The position numbers and the translations under genes were made by a program. 64,000 nucleotides of DNA from Rhodanobacter sp. AS-Z3 (GTDB taxonomy: Bacteria > Pseudomonadota > Gammaproteobacteria > Xanthomonadales > Rhodanobacteraceae). Under the pieces are notes generated by a model, which was not told the origin of the DNA, did not search any database, and was given only the letters and a program-made list of their open reading frames with translations. The DNA is taken from positions 1,759,001 to 1,823,000 of the forward strand of contig NZ_CP119392.1 of the NCBI RefSeq assembly GCF_029224025.1, in the 5' to 3' direction. The first letter of the stretch is position 1. Each line of letters begins with the position of its first letter. Positions 24,755 through 32,960 of the stretch are shown here, piece by piece.

Positions 24755-25105
24755 TTATTCCTCAACCTTGTCCTGCTTGCTCTTGTGGGCGGCCTTGGCT
24801 GGCGCATCAGCTTGGGCGACAGCATCGGCGCCGTCTCCCGCTGCCAGCTGGATGGCGCTGCGGTTCCGTTCGATCGTGGCCTTGCCGATGCCTTTGACGT
24901 GCTTGAGGTCGTCGGCTTTCTTGAACGGGCCGTGCGCTTCGCGCCAGGCCACGATGGCCTCGGCCTTGGCTGGGCCAATGCCATCCAGTGACTTGGCGAT
25001 GGTGGCCGCATCAGCCTGGTTGATGTTGACCGGGGTGGCTGCCAGCAACAGGCCGGGCAGGGCGACGGCCAGTGCGAACGCAACGGCGGCGAGTTTGTTG
25101 AGCAT
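24755..25105 (-). CDS. Helix-hairpin-helix protein, ComEA-like, exported
   Basis: 116 residues. A signal peptide (AFALAVALPGLLLAATP) precedes two helix-hairpin-helix motifs (VNINQADAATIAKSLDGIGP and FKKADDLKHVKGIGKATIER), the domain used by ComEA to bind DNA outside the membrane in natural transformation. A basic/acidic low-complexity tail follows. AAGGAGAAAG lies just before the chosen ATG. It is alone on this strand, with no com genes nearby. Confidence 0.85.
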   Translation of the reverse strand: MLNKLAAVAFALAVALPGLLLAATPVNINQADAATIAKSLDGIGPAKAEAIVAWREAHGPFKKADDLKHVKGIGKATIERNRSAIQLAAGDGADAVAQADAPAKAAHKSKQDKVEE

Positions 25106-25312
25106 GTCCTTTCTCCTTGGCGGTGATGACGGCATCCGGGTGCCGTGATGGCACTATCGCGCCGCGTCTGCCGGCCCGCACAGTGGGAGCAGCCGCAGAG
25201 TGGGCGTACGCGCTCGGCGTGCGTGTCTGTGGGTTGCGGCTGATCGCCTGTCGGCGTGGTGGAAGCCCGCTGTTACAATGGCTGACTTGATTCGCCTGCT
25301 GGAGTGAAACCC

Positions 25313-26737
25313 ATGGATACTGCCCGCCTTTCGCGCTACGTCAGCGGCATCTGGGACGACGAAATCGTCCCTCAGCTGGTTGAATACATACGTATTCCCA
25401 ACAAATCGCCGATGTTCGACAAGGACTGGGTGGCGCATGGCTACATGGATGCGGCAGTCAAGCTGATGGAAACCTGGGCGCGCTCCAAGCTGAGCCAGCT
25501 GCCCGGTGCCACACTGGAAGTGGTGCGCCTTGAAGGCCGCACGCCGCTTATCTATATAGAGGTGCCCGGTCAGGGCGACGACACCGTGATGTTGTACGGC
25601 CACCTGGACAAGCAGCCGGAAATGACCGGTTGGGCCGACGACCTTGGCCCGTGGAAGCCGGTGATCAAGGGTGATCGGCTGTACGGTCGCGGCGGCGCCG
25701 ACGACGGTTATGCGATCTTCGGTTCGCTGGCCGCGCTACTGGCGCTGCATGAGCAGGGCATTCCGCACGCGCGCTGTGTGGTGATGATCGAAGCCTGCGA
25801 AGAGTCGGGCAGCTACGACCTGCCGTTCTACGTCGACCATCTGGCCGAGCGCATCGGCAGCCCGTCGCTGGTGGTGTGCCTGGATTCCGGCTGCGGCAAC
25901 TACGACCAGCTGTGGCTGACCACCTCGCTACGCGGCATGACCGGCGGCAACCTCAGCGTGCAGGTGCTGGAAGAAGGCGTGCATTCGGGTGACGCGTCCG
26001 GCGTGGTGCCGTCCAGCTTCCGCATCCTGCGCGAGCTGCTGTCGCGACTGGAAGATCCGACCACCGGCACGATCAAGCCGAAAGAACTCTACGTCGATAT
26101 CCCGCAGCAGCGCATCGATCAGGCGCGGTTGTCTGCCGAAGTGCTGGGCGACGACATCTACGACAAATTTCCGTGGGTCGACGGCATGCAGCCGGTGACC
26201 AAGGATCTGGCCGAGCTGGTGCTCAACCGCACCTGGCGCCCGCAGCTGGCGGTTACCGGCATCGGCGGCATCCCACCGCTGGAAAGCGCCGGCAACGTGC
26301 TGCGTCCGTTCACTTCGGTCAAGCTCAGCCTGCGCGTGCCGCCCACGTTGAGCGGCGCCAAGGCGGGTGAGTTCGTCAAGCAACTGCTGGAGAAGGACCC
26401 GCCGTACGGCGCCAAGGTTACTTTCACGCTGGAAAAGGACGGTTCCGGCTGGAACGCGCCAGCGCTGTCGCCGTGGCTTGCTCAGGCGGTCAGCGAGGCT
26501 TCGCAGAATCATTTCGGCGCGCCGGCCACCTACATGGGCGAGGGCGGCAGCATTCCGTTCATGGGCATGCTGGGCGAGAAATTCCCGCAGGCACAGTTCC
26601 TGATCACCGGCGTGCTCGGCCCGCATTCCAACGCACACGGCCCGAATGAATTCCTGCACATTCCGACCGGCAAGAAAGTCACCATGGTGGTTGCCGAAGT
26701 GGTGGCGCGTCATCACCAGCAGGGCAGCAAGGCCTGA
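25313..26737 (+). CDS. M20-family metallopeptidase (dipeptidase type)
   Basis: 474 residues. The di-zinc site motifs are visible: YGHLDKQPE (His and the catalytic-neighbour Asp), YGRGGADDGYA (bridging Asp), EACEESGSYDLP (catalytic Glu-Glu pair) and CLDSGCGNYD (terminal Asp). A dimerisation domain sits between about 205 and 360. It hydrolyses dipeptides or acylated amino acids in the cytoplasm; there is no signal peptide. GGAG is eight bases before the ATG. The next gene begins 14 bp after its stop on the same strand. Confidence 0.9.
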   Translation: MDTARLSRYVSGIWDDEIVPQLVEYIRIPNKSPMFDKDWVAHGYMDAAVKLMETWARSKLSQLPGATLEVVRLEGRTPLIYIEVPGQGDDTVMLYGHLDKQPEMTGWADDLGPWKPVIKGDRLYGRGGADDGYAIFGSLAALLALHEQGIPHARCVVMIEACEESGSYDLPFYVDHLAERIGSPSLVVCLDSGCGNYDQLWLTTSLRGMTGGNLSVQVLEEGVHSGDASGVVPSSFRILRELLSRLEDPTTGTIKPKELYVDIPQQRIDQARLSAEVLGDDIYDKFPWVDGMQPVTKDLAELVLNRTWRPQLAVTGIGGIPPLESAGNVLRPFTSVKLSLRVPPTLSGAKAGEFVKQLLEKDPPYGAKVTFTLEKDGSGWNAPALSPWLAQAVSEASQNHFGAPATYMGEGGSIPFMGMLGEKFPQAQFLITGVLGPHSNAHGPNEFLHIPTGKKVTMVVAEVVARHHQQGSKA

Positions 26738-26751
26738 TCAGGGCGACGCGC

Positions 26752-27483
26752 ATGGACAACGACAACGCGTGGCTGGCCGACAACTGGGCGCAGATCCGGC
26801 GTCGGGTTGACTCTGCCTGCCACGAGGCCGGCCGCGACCCGGCCGAGGTGGCGATCCTGCCGGTCAGCAAGACCTTCGGCCCTGATCTGATCCGCGCCGG
26901 GGTGGCGCTGGGCATGCGCCGCTTCGGCGAGAACAAGGTGCAGGAGATCCGCGACAAGTTTGCGCCGCTGGAGGATTGCGACGTCGACTGGGTGATGATC
27001 GGCCACCTGCAGACCAACAAGGCCAAGGACGTGGCCCGGCTGGCCAGCGAAGTGCAATCGCTGGACCGGCTGGAGCTGGCGCAGGCGCTCGATCGAAGGC
27101 TGCAGCATGAAGGGCGCGCGATCGACGTGTTGGTGCAGGTGAAGACCTCGGCCGAGCCCAGCAAGTACGGACTGCCACCTGAACAGCTAGCCGGTTTCCT
27201 GAGCGCCTTGCGTGGCTGCGACACTTTGCGCGTACGCGGCCTGATGACCCTGGCGATCCACTCCACAGAAACCGAGGAAGTGCGCGGCTGCTTCCGCCTG
27301 CTGCGCGAATTGCGCGACCAGTCGGTGCTACAAGGTCATGATGTTCAAGGGTTATCCATGGGTATGAGTGGTGATTTTCCGCTGGCCATTGCGGAAGGTG
27401 CGACTGAGGTGCGAATCGGTACGGCGATCTTTGGAAAGCGGGCTTACCCGGATTCGTATTACTGGCCTGAAGCAAAGGTCTGA
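26752..27483 (+). CDS. yggS: YggS/PLPBP-family pyridoxal phosphate homeostasis protein
   Basis: 243 residues. The PLP Lys is in AILPVSKTF (Lys40), followed by the family signatures FGENKVQE, MIGHLQTNKAK, SMGMSGDF and VRIGTAIFG. The family binds PLP without known catalysis and balances vitamin B6 and amino acid pools. It lies in the same direction as the M20 peptidase. In many bacteria yggS sits beside pilT or proC, but here it does not. Confidence 0.93.
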   Translation: MDNDNAWLADNWAQIRRRVDSACHEAGRDPAEVAILPVSKTFGPDLIRAGVALGMRRFGENKVQEIRDKFAPLEDCDVDWVMIGHLQTNKAKDVARLASEVQSLDRLELAQALDRRLQHEGRAIDVLVQVKTSAEPSKYGLPPEQLAGFLSALRGCDTLRVRGLMTLAIHSTETEEVRGCFRLLRELRDQSVLQGHDVQGLSMGMSGDFPLAIAEGATEVRIGTAIFGKRAYPDSYYWPEAKV

Positions 27484-27670
27484 ACGTAAATGCATTGGAA
27501 TCAATCAATTAGTTGATTGTGCGCGGCATCCCAGTTTTTCGGAACGGCAGAGTTCAGTTAACCGTAATCGAACATCTGGCTAGCCCCTTCTTGTTAAGTT
27601 CACTCCTTCGTCACGTTTTTGGCTGCCTCCGCGGGGCCAATCCAGTGAATAACAAGGATCTTTCCCCAGC

Positions 27671-28414
27671 ATGTCCTTCAAGCATCTGACTGCCGCCACC
27701 GCGCTCCTCTCTGTGCTGCTGGTATCTGCACCCCTTCAAGCCAAGTCGCTTGCGCCGCTCGCCACTGTTGCTGGCAAGGTCGCTACCGTAATGCCGGCCC
27801 CGCTGGATGCCATGCTGATTGACAGCTTCAGCACGCCGTTGCTGGCTGAGTTCCCCGCGTTCAACCCGGTTGCCGGCCTGGCCCAAACCGTGGTTCCCGA
27901 GGCGGGTGCGATATTCGCGGATAACACCGCCGCCGTGGCAAAGAACGTCGAGGCGAACGATGGTGATGGAGAAGATGCCGCGGTTGCCGCAGTAAGCGCG
28001 AACATCACCGACCTGCGCAAATCCCTGCTCGCGGTGGCGATGGGGCTGCGCGATACCCGTTATGTGCGCGGTGGTCGCGATCCGTCGACCGGGTTCGATT
28101 GCAGCGGTTTTGTCCGTTACGTATTTGCCCATGCGGTGGGCATGCAGTTGCCACGCAATTCGGCGTCGCAGTTCCTCGCTGGCCTGAAGGTCAATCGGGC
28201 CGACATGCAGCCGGGTGACCTGGTGTTTTTCCGTACTCACGGCAAGCGCGCGATCTCGCACGTCGGCATCTACATCTCCAATGGTCGCTTCATCCATTCG
28301 CCCGCGACAGGCAAGTCGGTCGAAATTTCAAGCTTGAAGGAAGGCTATTGGGCCAAGCGCTTCGCGGGCGCCAAGCGCCCGGAAGCGATGGCGCAGGTTG
28401 CCGACAAGAGTTGA
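27671..28414 (+). CDS. NlpC/P60 endopeptidase (C40), exported
   Basis: 247 residues with a signal peptide ending at LQAKS. Residues 25-115 are a low-homology spacer. The C-terminal NlpC/P60 domain has Cys144 in GFDCSGFVRYVF, His197 in ISHVGIYISNG, and the polar third residue His209 in GRFIHSP. Such enzymes cut the D-Glu-mDAP bond of peptidoglycan stem peptides. It stands alone after a 187-bp gap and is followed by a strong terminator. Confidence 0.9.
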   Translation: MSFKHLTAATALLSVLLVSAPLQAKSLAPLATVAGKVATVMPAPLDAMLIDSFSTPLLAEFPAFNPVAGLAQTVVPEAGAIFADNTAAVAKNVEANDGDGEDAAVAAVSANITDLRKSLLAVAMGLRDTRYVRGGRDPSTGFDCSGFVRYVFAHAVGMQLPRNSASQFLAGLKVNRADMQPGDLVFFRTHGKRAISHVGIYISNGRFIHSPATGKSVEISSLKEGYWAKRFAGAKRPEAMAQVADKS

Positions 28415-28437
28415 GTCTGAACCCACTGGTTTCCCTG

Positions 28438-28461
28438 AAGCCGCCGCAAGGCGGCTTTTTT
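28438..28461 (+). terminator. Rho-independent terminator after the NlpC/P60 gene
   Basis: AAGCCGCC at 28438-28445 pairs with GGCGGCTT at 28450-28457 around a GCAA tetraloop, followed by six T in a row (28456-28461). A textbook intrinsic terminator 24 bp after the stop. Confidence 0.92.
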
Positions 28462-28550
28462 CTGCGCTTCGCGGATGAACGAAAGCCGGCTTGCGCGGTC
28501 TGCAGTCGCAATCACCCTTGCCCATACAAGGCACCGTCTGGAACTTGCTG

Positions 28551-29168
28551 ATGCCCTTTGATCTGCCACCTGTCACCCGCAACCTGCTGATCGCCAATGT
28601 GGCCGTGTTCCTGCTGCAGCAGGTGATGGGTCAAATGTTGTTGGTCCACTTCGCACTGTGGCCGCTCGGTTCGGGCCTGTTCGAGATTTGGCAGGTGGTC
28701 ACCAGCGCGTTCATGCACGGTGGTTACATGCATATCGCCTTCAACATGCTGGCGCTGTACATGTTTGGCGGCACTATCGAACGGACCTTTGGCGCGCGCA
28801 ACTTCACGATCTACTATTTCGTCTGTGCGATCGCCGCTTCGTTGCTGCAGCTGGCGGTGCTGTGGTTCTTTCCGCCTGCGCAGTATGGCCCCACGCTCGG
28901 TGCGTCGGGAGCCATCTTCGGCCTGTTGCTGGCGTTCGGCATGCTTTATCCGCAGGAAAAGGTGTTTCTGATCTTCCTGCCGATCCCGACCCCAGCGTGG
29001 CTGTTTGTGACTCTGTACGCGGCGGCGGAGTTAACCATGGGCGTGACCGGGATCGAGCCGGGCGTCGCCCATTTTGCGCACCTTGGCGGCATGCTTGGTG
29101 GCATCGTGCTGATCCAGTATTGGCGCGGGCGCCTGCCGTGGAAGCCGCAGCGGCGCCTGATGCGTTAA
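28551..29168 (+). CDS. Rhomboid intramembrane serine protease
   Basis: 205 residues, six hydrophobic helices. Catalytic Ser119 lies in GPTLGASGAIFGLL and His177 in HFAHLGGMLGG; the L1/TM2 region has HIAFNMLALYMFGGTIE. The family cleaves membrane proteins within the bilayer. The ATG at 28551 puts LLIANVAVFLLQQV as the first helix; upstream frames add only an unlikely polar leader. Confidence 0.9.
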   Translation: MPFDLPPVTRNLLIANVAVFLLQQVMGQMLLVHFALWPLGSGLFEIWQVVTSAFMHGGYMHIAFNMLALYMFGGTIERTFGARNFTIYYFVCAIAASLLQLAVLWFFPPAQYGPTLGASGAIFGLLLAFGMLYPQEKVFLIFLPIPTPAWLFVTLYAAAELTMGVTGIEPGVAHFAHLGGMLGGIVLIQYWRGRLPWKPQRRLMR

Positions 29169-29187
29169 GCGATGGGGCACCGGCTGC

Positions 29188-29265
29188 GTAGGGCGGGCAC
29201 TGCCCGCCGGCTTCTGGCTTTTTTGGCGAGATCGAACAAACGGCGGCGGGCAGTGCCCGCCCTAC
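29188..29265. repeat. REP-like inverted repeat pair (second locus)
   Basis: GGGCGGGCACTGCCCGCC at 29191-29208 and its exact reverse complement at 29245-29262 face each other, each flanked by the same GTA/TAC triplet, with about 36 bp between. Same unit and arrangement as the pair at 4949-5018. It sits between the convergent rhomboid and rapA genes and may also act as a bidirectional terminator. Confidence 0.8.
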
Positions 29266-29289
29266 GGCGTTGCTGTGTGTGCAGAGGCG

Positions 29290-32145
29290 TCAGCGTAGCG
29301 CGAGAAAGTCCGCGCTGACCACGAAGCGCACCGCATCCAGGCGCAGGCGCGACTGTGGCAGTGCCTCCAGCAAGGCGGAGCGTTCGGCAACCACGGCAGC
29401 AATTTCTGCTTCGCTGACCGACGGGTTCACTGCACGCAACGCCAGCAGGCGCGACAGCTCGGCATCCAGCACGCTGGTGGCCAATTCGGTGGCCTCTTCG
29501 ATACGTGTTTTCGCCTGTACGCCCGCCAGTGCCTCGGTGCGCTCCAGCATCGGCGGCACCAGCTTGCCGAGGAATTTGCGGTAACGCACCACCTCGATAT
29601 TGCGGTCGGGCGCCTTGCGTAGTGCGACCTCGCTGGGCGCAAAATCGGCGCGTTCGACCAAGCGGGTGTCTACCGTGACCACGATCGGCAGAATCGGCAG
29701 GAAGCGTTCGGCATCGAGCTTCCGGTCAGCCACGCATTCGAGCAGGAATACCGCTTGCAGCAACGCGGTACGCGCGGGCAACACGTCATCCACCATGAAC
29801 GCGGCGTTGCCCTGTTCGCCGGACAGCGCCAGATCCATGGCACCAGCTACCAGCGGGTGATCGAGACGCAGTAGTGGCAGTTCTTCGCGCGCCAGTGCCA
29901 CGTCGCGCACGAAGGTGACCGATTGCGGACCATCGGCGAAGCCGGGCAGGGCGTCCGTAGACAGGTATTGCGGATCAAGCAGCAGCACCTGGCCGCCGAG
30001 CTCTTCGGGATGGATGCCGAAGGCTTCCAGCAGGTGCTGCACGAAGGCATCGCGACCGGGGTCGTGGTCTTCGCGGGCGAACGCCTGCTGCAGTTCGTCG
30101 GCATGCAGGTCACGACTGGACGACAGTTCCAGCAGATGGTCGCGACCACCGCGGATCAGTTCGGCCATCTGTTCGTGGCTGGCATGGGTGTCGGTCAGCA
30201 GCGCGTCCAGTTCCTGGTCGCGGTTGTCGTCGCCACGAGCGTGTTCGTCGGCGAGTCGCGTCAGTGGTTCGCCGTAGCGGCGCAACAGCTCGCGGCCATC
30301 GGCCGGGCTCATGCGGAACGCATCCACGCCTTCGTCATACCAGCGTGCCAGCACGTGTTGGGCGCTATCGGCCACGGCAAGGATGTGGATGTTGATGTCG
30401 TGCTTCTGGCCGATGCGGTCGAGGCGGCCGATGCGCTGTTCGAGCAGGTCGGGGTCCAGCGGCAAGTCCCACAGGATCAGTCGGTGGGCGAACTGGAAGT
30501 TGCGCCCTTCCGAGCCGATCTCCGAACACAGCAGCAGGCGTGCACCGTCCGGCTGGGCGAAGTACGCGGCGTTGCGGTCGCGCTGGATGATGCCGAGGCC
30601 TTCGTGGAAACGTGCCACGCCGACGCCGCTGCGCGTGCGCAGTACTTCTTCCAGCGCCAGCACCTTGGCCTGGCTGCGGCAGATCAGCAGAAACTTGTCC
30701 TGCGGATGTTGCTCCAGCACGGTGATCAGCGCGTCCACGCGCGGGTCGGTGCTGTAATCCACTTCGATCAGCGCGGGCGGTTGCTGGATATCGGCGTGGA
30801 ACTCGGCCAGCAGGGACAGGCGAGTGCTTTCATCGACGGTGTCGGCGTCCAGCAAATGCCATTCGGGCAGGCGCTTGGGAAAGCCGCCCACGCCGGCGCG
30901 ATTGTTGCGGAACATCGCGCGGCCGGTACCGTGGCGGTCGATCAGCGCAGCCAGCAGTTCGCGCGCATTGGCCGGCTTGGTCGAGTCGGCCAGTTGTGCG
31001 GTAAGTGCCTTGTCGCCGTGAAACGCATCGGCGAGCGTCGTGCGCTGCACGTCGTCCAGCGGCTGACCATCGAGCAGGCGGTCGGCAATTTTCGACAGCG
31101 CCTGATAGGTTTCAGCCTCCGCCAGATAGCCGTCCAGATCGTGATAGCGCTGCGGGTCGAGCAGGCGCAGGCGGGCGAAATGGCCGCTGCGGCCGAGCTG
31201 TTCCGGCGTGGCGGTGAGCAGGATCACGCCAGGAATGGCGGCAGCCAGCTTCTCCACCATCGTGTAACGCGGGCTGGCCGCTTCCGGTGACCACGCCAGG
31301 TGATGAGCTTCGTCCACCACCAGCAGGTCCCACGGCGCCTCCAGCAATTGCTTGGCGTACTTCGGCGAGCCTTCCAGGAAGCCGAAATCGGCGATCACCA
31401 GTTGCTCGTCCTCGAACGGATTACTGGCATCGCCGGATTGCTCATCGTCGGATTGCGTCAGCGCCTCGCAGCGTTCCTCGTCGTAGATCGCGAAGCTGAG
31501 GTTGAAGCGGCGCAGCATCTCGACAAACCACTGGTAGACCAGCGTGTCGGGCAACAGCAGCAGCACGCGCGAGGCGCGGCCGGTGGCCAGTTGGCGCGCA
31601 ATGATCATGCCCGCTTCGATGGTTTTGCCCAGACCCACTTCGTCGGCCAGCAACACGCGCGGCGGCCGCCGGGCCGAGGCGATGCCGGCTACGCGCAACT
31701 GATGTGGCACCAGGCCGATACGCGCGGCGCCGAGGCCCCACATCGGTGAGCGACGCGCTTCGGCGCGCCGCTTGAGTCCCTCAAGGCGCAATTCGAAATG
31801 CGCCACGGTATCGGTACGGCCGCCGATCAGGCGATCGTCGGCCTGGCTGACGCTCTGTTCGTCGTCGAGCTGGCCTTCTTCCAGTTCGCGCCCTTCGCCG
31901 CGATAAATCAGCAGCTCATCGCGAATCTCCACCCGCTCGACCAGGAACGCGATGCCCTTGCCGGCAACGCGCTGGCCAGCGCGGAATTCGGCGCGCAGCA
32001 GCGGTGCGGAGTCGATGGCATAAGGGCGTAGCACGCCGGCCTTGGCGAACAGCACCTGCACGCCGCGTCCTTCGACGCGCAATACGGTGCCGAGGCCGAG
32101 CTCGGGTTCAGCGGAGGAGATCCAGCGTTGACCAGGAACAAACAT
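29290..32145 (-). CDS. rapA: RNA polymerase-associated protein RapA
   Basis: 951 residues, about the length of E. coli RapA. It opens with the Tudor-like region FVPGQRWISSAEPELGLGTV, followed by a Swi2/Snf2 ATPase: ADEVGLGKTIEAGMI (motif I, about 168-182), LLLPDTLVYQWFVEM (Ia), VVDEAHHLAW (II), VILLTATPEQLG (III) and the second RecA lobe with LLICRSQAKVLALEE, LLLCSEIGSEGRNFQFAHRL and EQRIGRLDRIGQKHDI (VI). RapA recycles RNA polymerase stalled on DNA. It is monocistronic here. Confidence 0.95.
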   Translation of the reverse strand: MFVPGQRWISSAEPELGLGTVLRVEGRGVQVLFAKAGVLRPYAIDSAPLLRAEFRAGQRVAGKGIAFLVERVEIRDELLIYRGEGRELEEGQLDDEQSVSQADDRLIGGRTDTVAHFELRLEGLKRRAEARRSPMWGLGAARIGLVPHQLRVAGIASARRPPRVLLADEVGLGKTIEAGMIIARQLATGRASRVLLLLPDTLVYQWFVEMLRRFNLSFAIYDEERCEALTQSDDEQSGDASNPFEDEQLVIADFGFLEGSPKYAKQLLEAPWDLLVVDEAHHLAWSPEAASPRYTMVEKLAAAIPGVILLTATPEQLGRSGHFARLRLLDPQRYHDLDGYLAEAETYQALSKIADRLLDGQPLDDVQRTTLADAFHGDKALTAQLADSTKPANARELLAALIDRHGTGRAMFRNNRAGVGGFPKRLPEWHLLDADTVDESTRLSLLAEFHADIQQPPALIEVDYSTDPRVDALITVLEQHPQDKFLLICRSQAKVLALEEVLRTRSGVGVARFHEGLGIIQRDRNAAYFAQPDGARLLLCSEIGSEGRNFQFAHRLILWDLPLDPDLLEQRIGRLDRIGQKHDINIHILAVADSAQHVLARWYDEGVDAFRMSPADGRELLRRYGEPLTRLADEHARGDDNRDQELDALLTDTHASHEQMAELIRGGRDHLLELSSSRDLHADELQQAFAREDHDPGRDAFVQHLLEAFGIHPEELGGQVLLLDPQYLSTDALPGFADGPQSVTFVRDVALAREELPLLRLDHPLVAGAMDLALSGEQGNAAFMVDDVLPARTALLQAVFLLECVADRKLDAERFLPILPIVVTVDTRLVERADFAPSEVALRKAPDRNIEVVRYRKFLGKLVPPMLERTEALAGVQAKTRIEEATELATSVLDAELSRLLALRAVNPSVSEAEIAAVVAERSALLEALPQSRLRLDAVRFVVSADFLALR

Positions 32146-32228
32146 GTTTCAGCCGCATTTTTGCAGGGGGTCGACAATTATCCGCCCCGCGGCGCGTGGT
32201 GGGAACCGTTGTTTGCAATCAATCCTGC

Positions 32229-32906
32229 TCAGGTCTCCGACCACTGGCGCAGCAGGTTGTGGTAGATGCCCGTCAGTTGCAGTAGCGCAGCCGCATCCGC
32301 GGCGGTTCGGGTGAGGCTCTGGATCGAACTGTCCAGTTCGAACAGCAATCGCCGTCGGCTGTCGTCGCGGATCAGGCTTTGCACCCAGAAGAACGAGGCC
32401 ACGCGGGCACCGCGGGTTACCGGGGTGACTCGGTGCAGGCTGCTGGAGGGATACACGATCAGGTCACCCGCGGGCAGTTTCACCTCGTGCTCGCCGTAGG
32501 TGTCGCTGACGATCAGTTCGCCGCCGTCGTATTCGTCCGGCTCGCTGAGGAACAGCGTGCAGGAAACATCGCTGCGCATTTGCATGTCGGCAGACAGGGC
32601 CATCACCGCGCCATCGACATGGAAGCCGTATTCGCCACCACCTTCGTAACGGTTGAAGCGCGGCGGCAGGGTGCGCAGCGGAAGCGCCGCGGCGTGGTAA
32701 AGCGGGTTGCTGGCCAGTGCACGCAGGATCAGCTGGCCGAGTTGCAGACGCAGCGGTGAGCTATCCGGCAGCTGCTGGTTGCGCTTGACCCTGGCGCCTT
32801 GCATGCCGACCGTCTCACGGCCGTCAGTCCAGTCGGCAGCATTCAGCTCGGCGCGAATCCGGCCAACCTGTTCGAGGGTGAGTACGTCGGGGATGTGCAG
32901 CAGCAT
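32229..32906 (-). CDS. piuC: PKHD-type Fe(II)/2-oxoglutarate dioxygenase (PiuC-like)
   Basis: 225 residues. The iron triad is His96 and Asp98 in [10 protein letters not shown] and His158 in [10 protein letters not shown], with Arg168 ([11 protein letters not shown]) placed to bind 2-oxoglutarate. The ATG at 32906 is preferred to the one at 32912 because AGGA is then six bases upstream. PiuC/YbiX genes stand next to Fiu/PiuA-type catecholate siderophore receptors, and this one directly follows such a receptor on the same strand. The role in siderophore uptake is not settled. Confidence 0.9.
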   Translation of the reverse strand: MLLHIPDVLTLEQVGRIRAELNAADWTDGRETVGMQGARVKRNQQLPDSSPLRLQLGQLILRALASNPLYHAAALPLRTLPPRFNRYEGGGEYGFHVDGAVMALSADMQMRSDVSCTLFLSEPDEYDGGELIVSDTYGEHEVKLPAGDLIVYPSSSLHRVTPVTRGARVASFFWVQSLIRDDSRRRLLFELDSSIQSLTRTAADAAALLQLTGIYHNLLRQWSET

Positions 32907-32920
32907 GGCCATTCCTGAAA

Positions 32921-32945
32921 CCCTGCTTCGGCGGTCGAAGCAGGG
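32921..32945 (-). terminator. Perfect stem-loop between the TonB receptor and piuC
   Basis: CCCTGCTTCG at 32921-32930 pairs with CGAAGCAGGG at 32936-32945 over a 5-nt loop. It lies between the receptor stop and the piuC ribosome site, with only TTT after it on the transcribed strand. It may be a weak terminator or attenuator that lowers piuC expression relative to the receptor, or an mRNA-stabilising hairpin. Confidence 0.5.
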
Positions 32946-32960
32946 CTGTGAGACGCAGGA

